A stretch of DNA of 57,899 nucleotides, from NCBI RefSeq assembly GCF_023073415.1, contig NZ_JADPJL010000070.1:1-57899 (forward strand), read 5' to 3'. How positions within the stretch are numbered: the stretch's first letter is position 1; each line of letters opens with the position of its first letter. Under the pieces are notes generated by a model. It worked only from the letters and a program-made list of their open reading frames with translations, was not told the origin of the DNA and ran no database searches. Source of the stretch: Bradyrhizobium sp. 190 (GTDB taxonomy: Bacteria > Pseudomonadota > Alphaproteobacteria > Rhizobiales > Xanthobacteraceae). Below are positions 25,121-33,453 of the stretch, piece after piece. The position numbers were made by a program, and so were the translations under genes.

Positions 25121-25125
<5 letters not shown>
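25058..25125. repeat. Large foldback repeat at the 3' end of tRNA-Ala
   Basis: A 23-bp stem with one mismatch (starting CACCACGCTTC) encloses a 7-bp inner hairpin GCGTGGC/GCCACGC. On the minus strand the first five bases of the stem are the CACCA of the tRNA. It lies between the convergent crotonase and tRNA genes. Confidence 0.85.
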
Positions 25126-25196
<71 letters not shown>

Positions 25197-25389
25197 GTCG
25201 CGACCGCCTCGAAGTGACCCGAAGCGGCCGACAATCGGCGCCATTTACAGTCCGGCCCAAGGCCAAGTCAAGAACGGTGCAAGAAACTTGAAACGGCCGA
25301 TTTTGGCGTCATTTTGCCGGGAACTTCCCTTGTTTGCGGGGGGATGAACCGATATCTAGCTGATACCCTTCCTCTCGAGCCCCCTCCAC

Positions 25390-25680
25390 ATGCGCGCTGT
25401 CCTCGATATCATCATCATCGTCCTTGACCTCTACGTCTGGCTCCTGATCGCTTCGGCCATCCTGTCCTGGCTGATTGCCTTCAATGTCGTGAATACGCGC
25501 AACCAGTTCGTCGCGGCGGTGGCCGAGTTCCTGTACCGGATCACCGAGCCGGCGCTGGCGCCGATCCGCCGGTTCATGCCCAATCTGGGTGGGCTCGATA
25601 TCTCGCCGATCATCCTGATCCTGGTCATCATGTTCGTTCAGCGGGTGATCGCCTACTACGTCTATCCCAACGTCGTCTGA
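25390..25680 (+). CDS. YggT family membrane protein
   Basis: 96 residues with two long hydrophobic segments (about 5-28 and 70-92) and a central loop RITEPALAPIRRFMPNLGG, the hallmark of YggT proteins. These are small inner-membrane proteins linked to osmotic or division functions in some bacteria, with no settled biochemical role. The ATG at 25390 follows a weak site. It starts a run of three plus-strand genes (yggT, DUF167, folD), an arrangement usual in alphaproteobacteria. Confidence 0.93.
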   Translation: MRAVLDIIIIVLDLYVWLLIASAILSWLIAFNVVNTRNQFVAAVAEFLYRITEPALAPIRRFMPNLGGLDISPIILILVIMFVQRVIAYYVYPNVV

Positions 25681-25710
25681 TCGCGGGCGCCGGCCGCCGA
25701 TGGATAGCTC

Positions 25711-26043
25711 ATGGATCCCTGGCGCTATTCCACCGAGGGCATCAGTGTCGCGCTGCGGGTGACACCGCGCGGTGGCCGCGACGACATCGACGGCGTTGAA
25801 ACGCTCGCCAACGGGCGCTCCGTGGTCAAGGTGCGCGTCCGCGCCATCGCCGAAGGTGGCGAGGCTAACCGCGCGGTGACCGAATTACTGGCGAAGGCGC
25901 TTGGCGTACCGAAGGCGAAGGTGAAGATTCTGTCAGGCGTCACGTCGCGGCTGAAACAGGTCGCAATCGAAGGCGATCCCAAAATTCTCGGCGAAACGCT
26001 TCGGAAGGCGACCGTCGCCAAGGCGGAAAAGACGAAGGATTGA
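25711..26043 (+). CDS. DUF167 (YggU-type) family protein
   Basis: 110 residues. The DUF167 pattern is clear: LRVTPRGGRDDIDGVE near 14-29, VRVRAIAEGGEANRAVTELLAKALGV near 45-70 and KILSGVTSRLKQVAIEG near 75-91. It is a small cytoplasmic protein of unknown function commonly encoded next to yggT. It starts 30 bases after yggT and ends one base before the folD ATG, so the three genes are probably cotranscribed. Confidence 0.93.
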   Translation: MDPWRYSTEGISVALRVTPRGGRDDIDGVETLANGRSVVKVRVRAIAEGGEANRAVTELLAKALGVPKAKVKILSGVTSRLKQVAIEGDPKILGETLRKATVAKAEKTKD

Positions 26044-26044
26044 G

Positions 26045-26929
26045 ATGACGGCACGCATTATCGACGGAAAGGTCATTGCGGCGGAGCTTCGCGCCCGCGT
26101 CGCGGAAGAGGTAGCAAAGGTCAAGCGCGAGCATCAGCTCACGCCGGGCCTTGCCGTGGTGCTGGTAGGCAACGACCCCGCGAGCGAGGTCTATGTCCGC
26201 AGCAAGCACACCCAGACCCAGGCGGCCGGCATGGCCTCGTTCGAGCACAAACTGCCCGCCGATGTGGCGCAGGCCGATCTGCTGGCGCTGATCGCAAAGC
26301 TCAACGGCGACCCAGCGGTGCACGGCATTCTCGTGCAATTGCCGCTGCCGAAATCGATCCACACCGAAACGGTCATCAACGCGATCGATCCCGCCAAGGA
26401 TGTCGACGGCTTGCATCCCAACAATGCCGGCCGGCTGGCCGGCGGCTTTGCCGCGCTGTCGCCATGCACGCCGCTCGGCTGCATCATCCTGACCAAGAGC
26501 GTGCATGGCTCGCTGGAAGGCTTGAACGCCATCGTGATCGGCCGCTCCAACCTGGTCGGCCGTCCCCTGGTGCAATTGCTGCTCAACGAGAACGCTACGG
26601 TGACGATTGCGCATTCGCGCTCAAAGGATCTGCCGCAACTCTGCGCTCGCGCCGATCTGGTCTATGCCGCCGTAGGCAAGCCAGAGATGGTGCGCGCCGA
26701 CTGGATCAAGCCGGGCGCCACAGTGATCGACGTCGGCATTAACCGCACGCCGTTACCCGACGGAAAACCCCGGCTGGTCGGCGATGTCGCGTTCAAGGAA
26801 GTCGCCGAGGTCGCCGGCGCCATCACGCCGGTGCCCGGCGGCGTCGGGCAAATGACGGTGGCGTGCCTCCTGGTGAATACGCTGCGCGCGGCTTGTGGGA
26901 TTCACGGGCTGCCGAAGCCTGCGGTGTGA
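26045..26929 (+). CDS. folD: Bifunctional methylenetetrahydrofolate dehydrogenase/cyclohydrolase
   Basis: 294 residues, the usual size. FolD interconverts 5,10-methylene- and 10-formyl-tetrahydrofolate, using NADP. The catalytic SEVYVRSKHTQ (Tyr and Lys) is near 49-59, the substrate loop ILVQLPLP near 98-105, the dinucleotide motif GRSNLVGRP near 166-174, and the C-terminal folate motif PGGVGQMT near 263-270. In most FolD proteins the last motif reads PGGVGPMT; Gln replaces Pro here. The ATG is one base after the DUF167 stop, giving tight coupling. A dispersed repeat begins 17 bases after the stop. Confidence 0.97.
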   Translation: MTARIIDGKVIAAELRARVAEEVAKVKREHQLTPGLAVVLVGNDPASEVYVRSKHTQTQAAGMASFEHKLPADVAQADLLALIAKLNGDPAVHGILVQLPLPKSIHTETVINAIDPAKDVDGLHPNNAGRLAGGFAALSPCTPLGCIILTKSVHGSLEGLNAIVIGRSNLVGRPLVQLLLNENATVTIAHSRSKDLPQLCARADLVYAAVGKPEMVRADWIKPGATVIDVGINRTPLPDGKPRLVGDVAFKEVAEVAGAITPVPGGVGQMTVACLLVNTLRAACGIHGLPKPAV

Positions 26930-26945
26930 GGCAACGCTCTCTCTA

Positions 26946-27056
26946 CGTCATTGCCTGCGACAAACGCGAAGCGTTTGCGCAAGGGAGCGAAAGCGACGAA
27001 GCAATCCATCTCGCCGCGCCAGAAGAATGGATTGCTTCGCTTCGCTCGCAATGACG
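26946..27056. repeat. MITE-like dispersed repeat, left copy
   Basis: A 111-bp element begins CGTCATTGC and ends GCAATGACG, so it has 9-bp terminal inverted repeats. It contains an inner CAAACGC/GCGTTTG hairpin. Its near-identical inverted copy lies at 28561-28670 on the far side of the M20 peptidase gene. Confidence 0.9.
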
Positions 27057-27066
27057 TCGGAAATAG

Positions 27067-28548
27067 CTACCCCGCCGCATTCTCGATCAGCCGCCGATAG
27101 AACCGGATCATGTCGGCATAGCCCTCGACGGGAAGGCGTTCGTTGGTGCCGTGGAAGCGCTTCAAATCTTCCGAATTGGCGCGTACCGGCGAGAAGCGGA
27201 AAATCTTGTCTGTGATATCTGTGTAATGGCGCGAGTCGGTGGCGGCTACCATCAGGCCGGGCGCGACGATCACATCCGGATAGATTTCCCGGATGGTCCG
27301 GTTGAGCATCTGGAACGATGGACTTGCGGTCGCCGTCACCGGCGGCGGGTCGGTGTTGCCGGGAAACGGCTTGATGGAAATACGGTCATTGGCGATCGTG
27401 TTGCGCACGTGATCGATCACGCTTCCTTGCGTGTCGCCGGGAATCAGGCGGAAGTTGACAGTCGCCTCGGCATTGCCGGGCAGCACATTGTCCTTGTCGC
27501 CGGCGTTGAAGATCGTCAGCGCGGTGGTGGTGCGCACCATCGCTTCCGTCGGCCCGCTCTTTTCGAACTCGCGCAGCAATAGCGGCCTGAACAGCCAGAG
27601 GTTCGACAGCACCACGCGGTTGAAGCCGGACATCTCGGGCGCCAGCGTGTCGAACATTTCCGCGACCGTAGAGCGGATCTGCATCGGCAGGCGGCGATCT
27701 TCCAGCCGCGCCAGCGCTGCGCTCATCATGCCGATCGCGGTGTCGCGGGGCGGCATCGACGAATGGCCGGGCGTCGCCTGCGCGTTCAGCACCAGCGTGG
27801 CATAGCCCTTTTCGGCAACGCCGATCAGCGCGGCCGGCTTGTCGAGGCCCTTCATGATGCCTTCGGTGATCAACAGGCCCTCGTCGATCACGAAATCGAG
27901 GCGGATGCCGCGCGAGGCGAGCAGCGCCGCGATCGATTTGGCGCCGGCGGTGCCGGCCGTTTCCTCGTCATGGCCGAACGCGAAATAGATCGTGCGCTTG
28001 GGGCGGAAGTCGGCCTTGGCCATCGCCTCGGCGGCCTCCAGCATGGAATAGAGGTTGCCCTTATCATCCCAGGAGCCGCGGCCCCAGATGAAGCCGTCCG
28101 ATATGACGCCGTCAAAGGGCGGCTGTTGCCAGTCCTTCTCGGTGCCGGGCGCCACCGGCACGACATCCTGATGCGCGAGGAATGCGATCGGCTGCGCCCT
28201 CGGGTCGGAGCCTGCCCATGTGTAGAGCAGGCTGTAGCGACCGACGATTTCGCGTTTGGCCGCGGCATGAAACGCCGGGAAGCTCTTTTCGATATGCGCG
28301 CGCATGCCGCGGAGCGCTTCGGCGTGCTGGTCGGGCTTTTCGTAGCTGGAAATGGTCCGGAAGCGGATCGCTTCGGCCAGGCGCTTGGCGGATGCCTGTG
28401 CGTCGACCTCGGCGCGCGGCACGGCGGTTACCTGGAGCTGCCGCGAACCGTGGGTGAAGGTGTTGAACGCCAATACGCCGGCGACGATGATGATAACAGC
28501 GATCGCGAGCAGCAGGATGTTGCGGATGATGCGAAGTGCCCGGCGCAT
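27067..28548 (-). CDS. M20 family metallopeptidase (carboxypeptidase-like), membrane anchored
   Basis: 493 residues. A single N-terminal membrane helix (about 9-28) is followed by an M20 peptidase: the zinc motif FLAHQDVVPV near 130, GRGSWDDKGN near 160 with bridging Asp, the catalytic HDEETAG near 194, and a late ATDSRHYTD near 446 with a zinc His. This resembles the CPS1/YscS carboxypeptidase group, often active on N-acyl amino acids or short peptides. The helix should place it on the periplasmic face or at the inner membrane. The ATG at 28548 follows GGGGAC; the open frame continues another 39 codons into a repeat and is rejected. Inverted copies of a 110-bp repeat sit 10 and 12 bases from its ends. 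Confidence 0.92.
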   Translation of the reverse strand: MRRALRIIRNILLLAIAVIIIVAGVLAFNTFTHGSRQLQVTAVPRAEVDAQASAKRLAEAIRFRTISSYEKPDQHAEALRGMRAHIEKSFPAFHAAAKREIVGRYSLLYTWAGSDPRAQPIAFLAHQDVVPVAPGTEKDWQQPPFDGVISDGFIWGRGSWDDKGNLYSMLEAAEAMAKADFRPKRTIYFAFGHDEETAGTAGAKSIAALLASRGIRLDFVIDEGLLITEGIMKGLDKPAALIGVAEKGYATLVLNAQATPGHSSMPPRDTAIGMMSAALARLEDRRLPMQIRSTVAEMFDTLAPEMSGFNRVVLSNLWLFRPLLLREFEKSGPTEAMVRTTTALTIFNAGDKDNVLPGNAEATVNFRLIPGDTQGSVIDHVRNTIANDRISIKPFPGNTDPPPVTATASPSFQMLNRTIREIYPDVIVAPGLMVAATDSRHYTDITDKIFRFSPVRANSEDLKRFHGTNERLPVEGYADMIRFYRRLIENAAG

Positions 28549-28560
28549 GGTGTTGTCCCC

Positions 28561-28670
28561 CGTCATTGCGAGCGTAGCGAAGCAATCCATGGAGCAACAA
28601 GCGGTAAATTGGATTGCTCGTCGCTTTGCTCCCTTGTGCAAACGCTTCGCGTTTGTCGCAGGCAATGACG
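28561..28670. repeat. MITE-like dispersed repeat, right copy (inverted)
   Basis: 110 bp, same 9-bp ends (CGTCATTGC/GCAATGACG) as the left copy. Read on the opposite strand it matches the left copy over most of its length; the middle differs. It ends 15 bases from the ppa stop. Confidence 0.9.
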
Positions 28671-28685
28671 GTATCCGCGCGACGC

Positions 28686-29216
28686 CTACTTCTTCTTCGC
28701 CCGCTCAATGCCTTCCAGGATCAGCCGGTGGGCATCCTCGGCGCCGCCCCAGCGCAGCACCTTCACCCATTTGCCCTTCTCGAGATCCTTGTAGTGCTCG
28801 AAGAAGTGCTGGATCTGCTGCAGCGTGATATCGGGGAGGTCGCTGTAAGTTTTGACCTTGTCGTAGCGCTGGGTCAGCTTCGAAGACGGTACCGCGATGA
28901 TCTTCTCGTCGCCGCCGGCCTCGTCTTCCATCAACAACACGCCGACGGGGCGCACGCTCATCACGGCGCCCGGCACGATCGCGCGGGTATTGGCGACCAG
29001 CACGTCGCAGGGGTCGCCATCGCCGGACAGCGTGTGCGGGATGAAGCCGTAATTTCCTGGGTAGCGCATCGCCGTATAGAGGAAGCGGTCGACCACCAGC
29101 GTGCCGGCTTCCTTGTCCATTTCATACTTGATCGGCTCGCCGCCAACCGGCACTTCGATGATGACGTTGACGTCGTGTGGCGGATTTACTCCGATCGGGA
29201 TGGCGTCAATGCGCAT
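28686..29216 (-). CDS. ppa: Inorganic pyrophosphatase (family I)
   Basis: 176 residues, the standard bacterial length. It splits pyrophosphate to phosphate in the cytoplasm, pulling biosynthetic reactions forward. The family I signature with the metal-binding aspartates, DGDPCDVLV, is near 65-73, preceded by YPGNYGFIPHT near 51-61; KYEMDKEAG near 30 and the C-terminal HFFEHYKDLE are also typical. The ATG at 29216 gives the canonical MRIDAIPIG start. It appears to be a single gene; the repeat element lies directly downstream. Confidence 0.97.
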   Translation of the reverse strand: MRIDAIPIGVNPPHDVNVIIEVPVGGEPIKYEMDKEAGTLVVDRFLYTAMRYPGNYGFIPHTLSGDGDPCDVLVANTRAIVPGAVMSVRPVGVLLMEDEAGGDEKIIAVPSSKLTQRYDKVKTYSDLPDITLQQIQHFFEHYKDLEKGKWVKVLRWGGAEDAHRLILEGIERAKKK

Positions 29217-29313
29217 AAGGGGCTCCGCTGGCGTTAAGGGGCACGCCCGGAATCAGGCGCACGTCAGGGTCCGTTTAGACCCGCAGCGGAGCAGGGAAAA
29301 GCCTGAAATAGCT

Positions 29314-29823
29314 TCAGTTGGTCCAGGCGAAAGCGACTTTATCGAGCGACTTGGGCCCGAATTTCTCCGAGGAGCGCGCCACCATCCGGCCGCCGAGCGC
29401 ACGGTAGAATTCCGTCGCCGTGTCGTTGTCGGACAGCGCCCAGATCACCATGCTCTTCAGCCCGCTTTGCATCAGGTCGCGCCGGGCGGCGGTGAAGAGG
29501 CGGCGGCCGAAGCCGAGGCCCTGGAATTCCGGCCGCAGATAGAGCTCGTAGATCTCGCCCTCGAAATGCAGGCTGCGGGCGCGGTTGCGGCCGTAATTGG
29601 CGTAGCCCGCGACCTTGTCGCCGAACACCAGCACGCTGACGCGGCTGCCTTTGCGGATCGCGCTGTCCCACCATTGCGGGCCGCGGCGGTTGATGAGTTT
29701 TTCGAGCTCGGCGCCGGGAATGATGCCCTGATAGGCGGACCGCCAGGCTTCATCATGGGTAGACGCCACCGCAGCTGCGTCTGCAGCCTTGGCCGGTCGG
29801 ACCTCGATCAGGGTTGTGCTCAT
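29314..29823 (-). CDS. GNAT family acetyltransferase
   Basis: 169 residues. The acetyl-CoA loop of GNAT enzymes is visible as RPEFQGLGFGRRLF near 94-107 (Q-x-x-G-x-G/A), preceded by a beta strand ending in IYELYL, and followed by VIWALSDNDTATEFYRALGG near 124-143. The substrate is not predictable. The ATG at 29823 is chosen because the domain begins soon after (TLIEVRPAKAADA); 14 upstream codons have no support. It stands alone, 98 bases upstream of ppa and on the same strand. Confidence 0.9.
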   Translation of the reverse strand: MSTTLIEVRPAKAADAAAVASTHDEAWRSAYQGIIPGAELEKLINRRGPQWWDSAIRKGSRVSVLVFGDKVAGYANYGRNRARSLHFEGEIYELYLRPEFQGLGFGRRLFTAARRDLMQSGLKSMVIWALSDNDTATEFYRALGGRMVARSSEKFGPKSLDKVAFAWTN

Positions 29824-30112
29824 GACCCGATCAAAGCAAGTCAGCGGGCCGGCTTCAAGGTCCATCGTTAATTATCGGTTAACCTGTGGATTTTCTGCAT
29901 CAGTTTTTCTGTCCTTCTGTATCGAAAGAGGACAACGGTGCTGTCCTTAACGGTATTTGCCGATGAATGTGGGCGAAATGGTTGTCAGAATTACCTGCGG
30001 AAACGCCTCCGCGAATTCCGTTCACGGAAAAATGCGCTGGATTTGATTCGCCGGCGGTATTCTGTTGGTGACTTCGCAAATGCGCCCTCCCTCGGCTGTG
30101 TCAGGCCCGTTC

Positions 30113-31012
30113 ATGCGTTCGCCAAACGTGCTTTTTGCGCTGGTTCTCGTTGCCGCGCTCGGTATGAGGGCTGCGGCGGCGCAGCCCGCCCTTGGCGGGC
30201 AAGGTGCGGAAGGCGAGCCTCACCGGCTGCAGCAATGGCTGGTACCTTCTCCCGATCCCGCCACCGCTGCGCATGCGGTGCTGTTTCGGCCGCCCGGCGA
30301 GGGTCCGTTTCCGCTTGCCGTGATCGCCCACGCCTCCACCCAGAACGCGCTGCGACGGGCGCAAATGCCGCAGTCCGAATACCGCGCGCTCGCCGCCTGG
30401 CTGGTGGCGCGCGGTTTTGCCGTGTTGATTCCCGAGCGTCCGGGCCATGGCGCGACCGGTGGAAAGTACCTCGAGGATCAGGGCGGCTGCGATGAGGCTG
30501 ATTACGCCAAGGCGGGACGCGCCACGGCGGATGCGATAGCCGCAGCGGTCGGCTTTGTACGGAAGCAATCCTTCATCCGGCCGGACGGTATCGTGGTGAT
30601 CGGCCATTCGGCCGGCGCCTGGGGTGCGCTGGCGCTGGCCAGCGAAGAACCGACGAAAATTGCCGCCATCGTCGCGTTCGCGCCGGGGCGCGGCGGGCAT
30701 GCCAATGATTTTCCCAACCGGGTCTGCGCGCCGCACGCGCTGATGGCCGCGGCGGGCGAATTCGGCAAGGCCGCGCGCGTGAAGGTGACCTGGCTGGTAG
30801 CCGCCAATGACAGCTACTTTTCGCCCGCATTCTCGCGCCAACTGGTCGACGCGTTTCGCAACCCCGGCGGCAAGGCCGATTTTCACGTGCTGCCGGCCCA
30901 TGGCGGCGAGGGGCACTGGCTGGTGGAAACCGAGGGCGGGGTAAAACTCGCTGGACGCGACCTCGATCGCGCCTTGAAGGCACGATCTGCAACCTCGGCA
31001 AAGAAGCGGTGA
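30113..31012 (+). CDS. Secreted alpha/beta hydrolase (dienelactone hydrolase-like)
   Basis: 299 residues. A signal peptide (NVLFALVLVAALGMRAAAA) is followed by an alpha/beta hydrolase: VIAHAST near 69 (oxyanion strand), a nucleophile elbow GHSAGAWG near 180, an Asp in VAANDSYFSP near 242, and a His in AHGGEGHWLV near 280. It is therefore a complete catalytic triad. The role is unknown, but an ester or peptide substrate in the periplasm is likely. In-frame starts at 30080 and 30065 exist; 30113 is chosen for the signal peptide. It begins a four-gene plus-strand operon; its TGA overlaps the next GTG. Confidence 0.83.
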   Translation: MRSPNVLFALVLVAALGMRAAAAQPALGGQGAEGEPHRLQQWLVPSPDPATAAHAVLFRPPGEGPFPLAVIAHASTQNALRRAQMPQSEYRALAAWLVARGFAVLIPERPGHGATGGKYLEDQGGCDEADYAKAGRATADAIAAAVGFVRKQSFIRPDGIVVIGHSAGAWGALALASEEPTKIAAIVAFAPGRGGHANDFPNRVCAPHALMAAAGEFGKAARVKVTWLVAANDSYFSPAFSRQLVDAFRNPGGKADFHVLPAHGGEGHWLVETEGGVKLAGRDLDRALKARSATSAKKR

Positions 31013-31476
31013 CGCTGTATTTCCTCATCAAATATCTGCATGTGGTCGGCGCGATCGTCATTATCGGCACCGGCGCCGGCATCGCGTTCTTCATGCTGAT
31101 GGCCCATCGCAGCCGGGACGCGGCCTTCATCGCGCGTACGGCTGGGACCGTCGTGATCGCGGACATGCTGTTCACGCTGACGGCGGTGCTGCTGCAGCCG
31201 GTGAGCGGTGGCGTGCTGATGTGGTTGTCCTCCACCGCCTGGAGCGAGCGCTGGCTGATGACCTCGCTCGGGCTCTATGCGGTCGCGGGGCTGTTCTGGG
31301 TGCCGGTGACCTTCATGCAGATCGAAATGCGCGATCTCGCACGCAAGGCGGCTGAGCAGAACCAGAAGTTGCCACCGCGCTACTTCGCACTTTTCCACCG
31401 CTGGTTTCTGTTCGGCATTCCCGGTTTTGGCTCTGTCATGGCTATTCTCTGGCTGATGATCGCCAAACCGCTTTAG
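31009..31476 (+). CDS. DUF2269 family membrane protein
   Basis: 155 residues with four hydrophobic segments (about 5-27, 43-63, 80-100, 130-152). The start, LYFLIKYLHVVGAIVIIGTG, with a conserved His in a membrane helix, and the later FHRWFLFGIPGF are typical of DUF2269 integral membrane proteins. The helix histidines could hold heme or a quinone, but this is speculation. The GTG start overlaps the upstream hydrolase stop as GTGA, so the two are coupled, and the next gene starts four bases after its stop. Confidence 0.88.
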   Translation: MTLYFLIKYLHVVGAIVIIGTGAGIAFFMLMAHRSRDAAFIARTAGTVVIADMLFTLTAVLLQPVSGGVLMWLSSTAWSERWLMTSLGLYAVAGLFWVPVTFMQIEMRDLARKAAEQNQKLPPRYFALFHRWFLFGIPGFGSVMAILWLMIAKPL

Positions 31477-31480
31477 GCAC

Positions 31481-32800
31481 ATGAACGCCGACATCCGAAA
31501 AATCCTCGTGCTCGGCGCCTCCGGTCTGATCGGCCGCTTCGTGACCGACGATCTGCGCGGGCGAGGATTTTCCGTAGTGGGCGTTGCCCGAAGATTAGCC
31601 GCTTCTCAGAAGGGCGGCCCACTCGATCTCGAACTGCCTGTCATGTCGATGGAAGCAGCTCAACTGGCGCGGCTGCTGCGCGATCACCGCATCGATGTCG
31701 TCGTCAATTGCCTCGGCGTGCTGCAGGACGGCCCCGGCAGCGACACCGCCGCTGTGCATCGCGATTTCATCGCGCGATTGTTGCAGGCGATCCGCGACAG
31801 CGACCGTGTGATCCGGTTGGTGCATATCTCGATTCCAGGCACGGGCGATACCGACCGAACCGCCTTCAGCATCACCAAACGCGAGGCCGAGCGGCTGATC
31901 GCGGAGTCCGGCGTCGCGTTCACGATCCTGCGGCCGGGCTTCGTGGTGGCGCTTGCGGCCTATGGCGGCAGCGCCATGGTGCGCTCATTGGCGGCGTATC
32001 CGCTCGATCTCCCGGCCGCCGAACGGGCCGCGCCATTCCAGCCGGTCGCCATGGAGGACATTGCCGCGACCATCGCCTGGCTTGCGGCGCGTGATCCTGG
32101 CGAGGCGAACGCCGTGACATGGGACCTGATGCAGGAGCAGCCGGTCACGCTCGGTGACGTGATCGATCAATTCCGCGAGGTGTTCGGCACCGGCAGATGG
32201 TGGCGCATCGTGATGCCGGCGTTCCTGCTCGATCTCGGCGCCAGGCTCGGCGATCTCGCGAACCAGTTCGGCTGGATGCCGCCGATGCGAACCACCGCGA
32301 TAGCGGAGCTGCGCCGCGGCGTCAGCGGCGACCCCGCCGGCTGGATGGCCGCCACCGGCATCGTGCCGAAGCGCATCGAACAGACGGCCGGAAGGCGCCC
32401 GGCGACCATTCAGGACAAATGGTTTGCCCGGCTGTTCCCGATCAAGGCGCTTGTCATCGCAAGCCTCGTGCTGTTCTGGGTCGTCTCGGGCTTCATTGCG
32501 CTGGTGATTTCCTATGACGCTGCGGCGGAGATCCTGCGCAGCCACGGCTTCCCGCCGGCGCTCATAGGCCCCATCACCGTCGGCACCAGCCTGATGGATA
32601 TGAGCATCGGCGTGTTGATTGCGTTCCGCCGCACCGCGGCATTTGGTCTGATCGCGGGCATCGCCGCGTCGCTCGGCTATATGATGGGCGCGGCGATCCT
32701 GACGCCGGACCTCTGGATCGAGCCGCTCGGCGCGCTGGTGAAGACCTGCCCCGCCGTCGTGCTGATGCTGGTGGCGCTACTGACATTGGATAATCGATGA
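31481..32800 (+). CDS. NAD(P)-binding SDR-like domain fused to a DoxX-like membrane domain
   Basis: 439 residues. Residues 1-290 form an atypical SDR (NmrA/extended type) with the dinucleotide loop LGASGLIGRF near 11-20. Residues 320-439 form four hydrophobic helices of the DoxX-like type found at the C-terminus of some SDR proteins. The active-site Tyr-x3-Lys of classical SDRs is replaced by a SITKREAER segment, as in atypical members. The fusion suggests a membrane-bound redox enzyme or NAD(P)H sensor. It starts four bases after the DUF2269 gene and is followed after 10 bases by the DCC protein gene, so all are one operon. Confidence 0.87.
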   Translation: MNADIRKILVLGASGLIGRFVTDDLRGRGFSVVGVARRLAASQKGGPLDLELPVMSMEAAQLARLLRDHRIDVVVNCLGVLQDGPGSDTAAVHRDFIARLLQAIRDSDRVIRLVHISIPGTGDTDRTAFSITKREAERLIAESGVAFTILRPGFVVALAAYGGSAMVRSLAAYPLDLPAAERAAPFQPVAMEDIAATIAWLAARDPGEANAVTWDLMQEQPVTLGDVIDQFREVFGTGRWWRIVMPAFLLDLGARLGDLANQFGWMPPMRTTAIAELRRGVSGDPAGWMAATGIVPKRIEQTAGRRPATIQDKWFARLFPIKALVIASLVLFWVVSGFIALVISYDAAAEILRSHGFPPALIGPITVGTSLMDMSIGVLIAFRRTAAFGLIAGIAASLGYMMGAAILTPDLWIEPLGALVKTCPAVVLMLVALLTLDNR

Positions 32801-32810
32801 CCCCAAACCC

Positions 32811-33233
32811 ATGACCCCAAAACCCGTGACCCAATGGCCCGACGATGACGTGATCCTCTATGACGGCGTCTGCGTCTTCTGCTCGCGCTGGGTCCGCTTC
32901 GTCGCGACCCGCGACGTCGAGCGAAGATTCCGCTTCACCGCGATCCAGTCGCCCTACGGCACGCGGTTGGCGCAGGCGTTCGGGATAGATCCCGATGACC
33001 CCGATACCAATGCCGTCGTGCATGGCGGCGTGGCCTGGTTCAAATCCGATGCCGCGTTGACGGTGCTGAGCTCACTGCCCGGCTGGCAATGGACGCGCGC
33101 GTTGTTCGCGGTCCCGAAACCGCTGCGGGATGGCGTCTATGGCCTCGTTGCGCGCAACCGGTACCGGATTTTCGGCAAGTATGAGGAATGCTTCGTGCCG
33201 GATGCGGAGATGCGGGCGCGGGTGATGGAGTAG
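32811..33233 (+). CDS. DCC family thiol-disulfide oxidoreductase (DUF393)
   Basis: 140 residues. The N-terminal motif YDGVCVFCSRWV near 17-28 contains the Asp-x-x-Cys-x-x-Cys that names the DCC family, a thioredoxin-like fold. The rest (FTAIQSPYGTRLA, YGLVARNRYRIFGK) fits the family. DCC proteins are often encoded with DoxX-type membrane proteins, as here. A disulfide exchange role at the membrane is plausible. The ATG at 32811 is preferred to none nearby upstream in frame. It ends the four-gene operon. Confidence 0.93.
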   Translation: MTPKPVTQWPDDDVILYDGVCVFCSRWVRFVATRDVERRFRFTAIQSPYGTRLAQAFGIDPDDPDTNAVVHGGVAWFKSDAALTVLSSLPGWQWTRALFAVPKPLRDGVYGLVARNRYRIFGKYEECFVPDAEMRARVME

Positions 33234-33453
33234 GGCCGCACTAAGCTTCCCGCAAAACTCCTCGGAGCAGGATGAGATTCGGCTGAGCTGTGGCGACGGA
33301 CGATCTTTGCCCAAGGCTGCGAACCGGCCCATTCTACTTTGCATGGGGTTGTTTTTGCGATTTGTGTCTAGGGGCCGGTGGGGTACCCGGAAGCGCGTTT
33401 GCACTGTGTCCGTGATAGGAGATCGTTAATGCTTCGAACTAATAGCGGATCGA

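Noticed and set aside
26946..28670. Insertion sequence with the M20 gene as its transposase
   Set aside because: The gene encodes a complete metallopeptidase with a membrane helix and has no transposase motif. Only a cassette or repeat-flanked gene is claimed.
29938..30495. 185-codon plus-strand frame overlapping the start of the secreted hydrolase gene
   Set aside because: The hydrolase frame has a signal peptide and a full catalytic triad; this frame has none.
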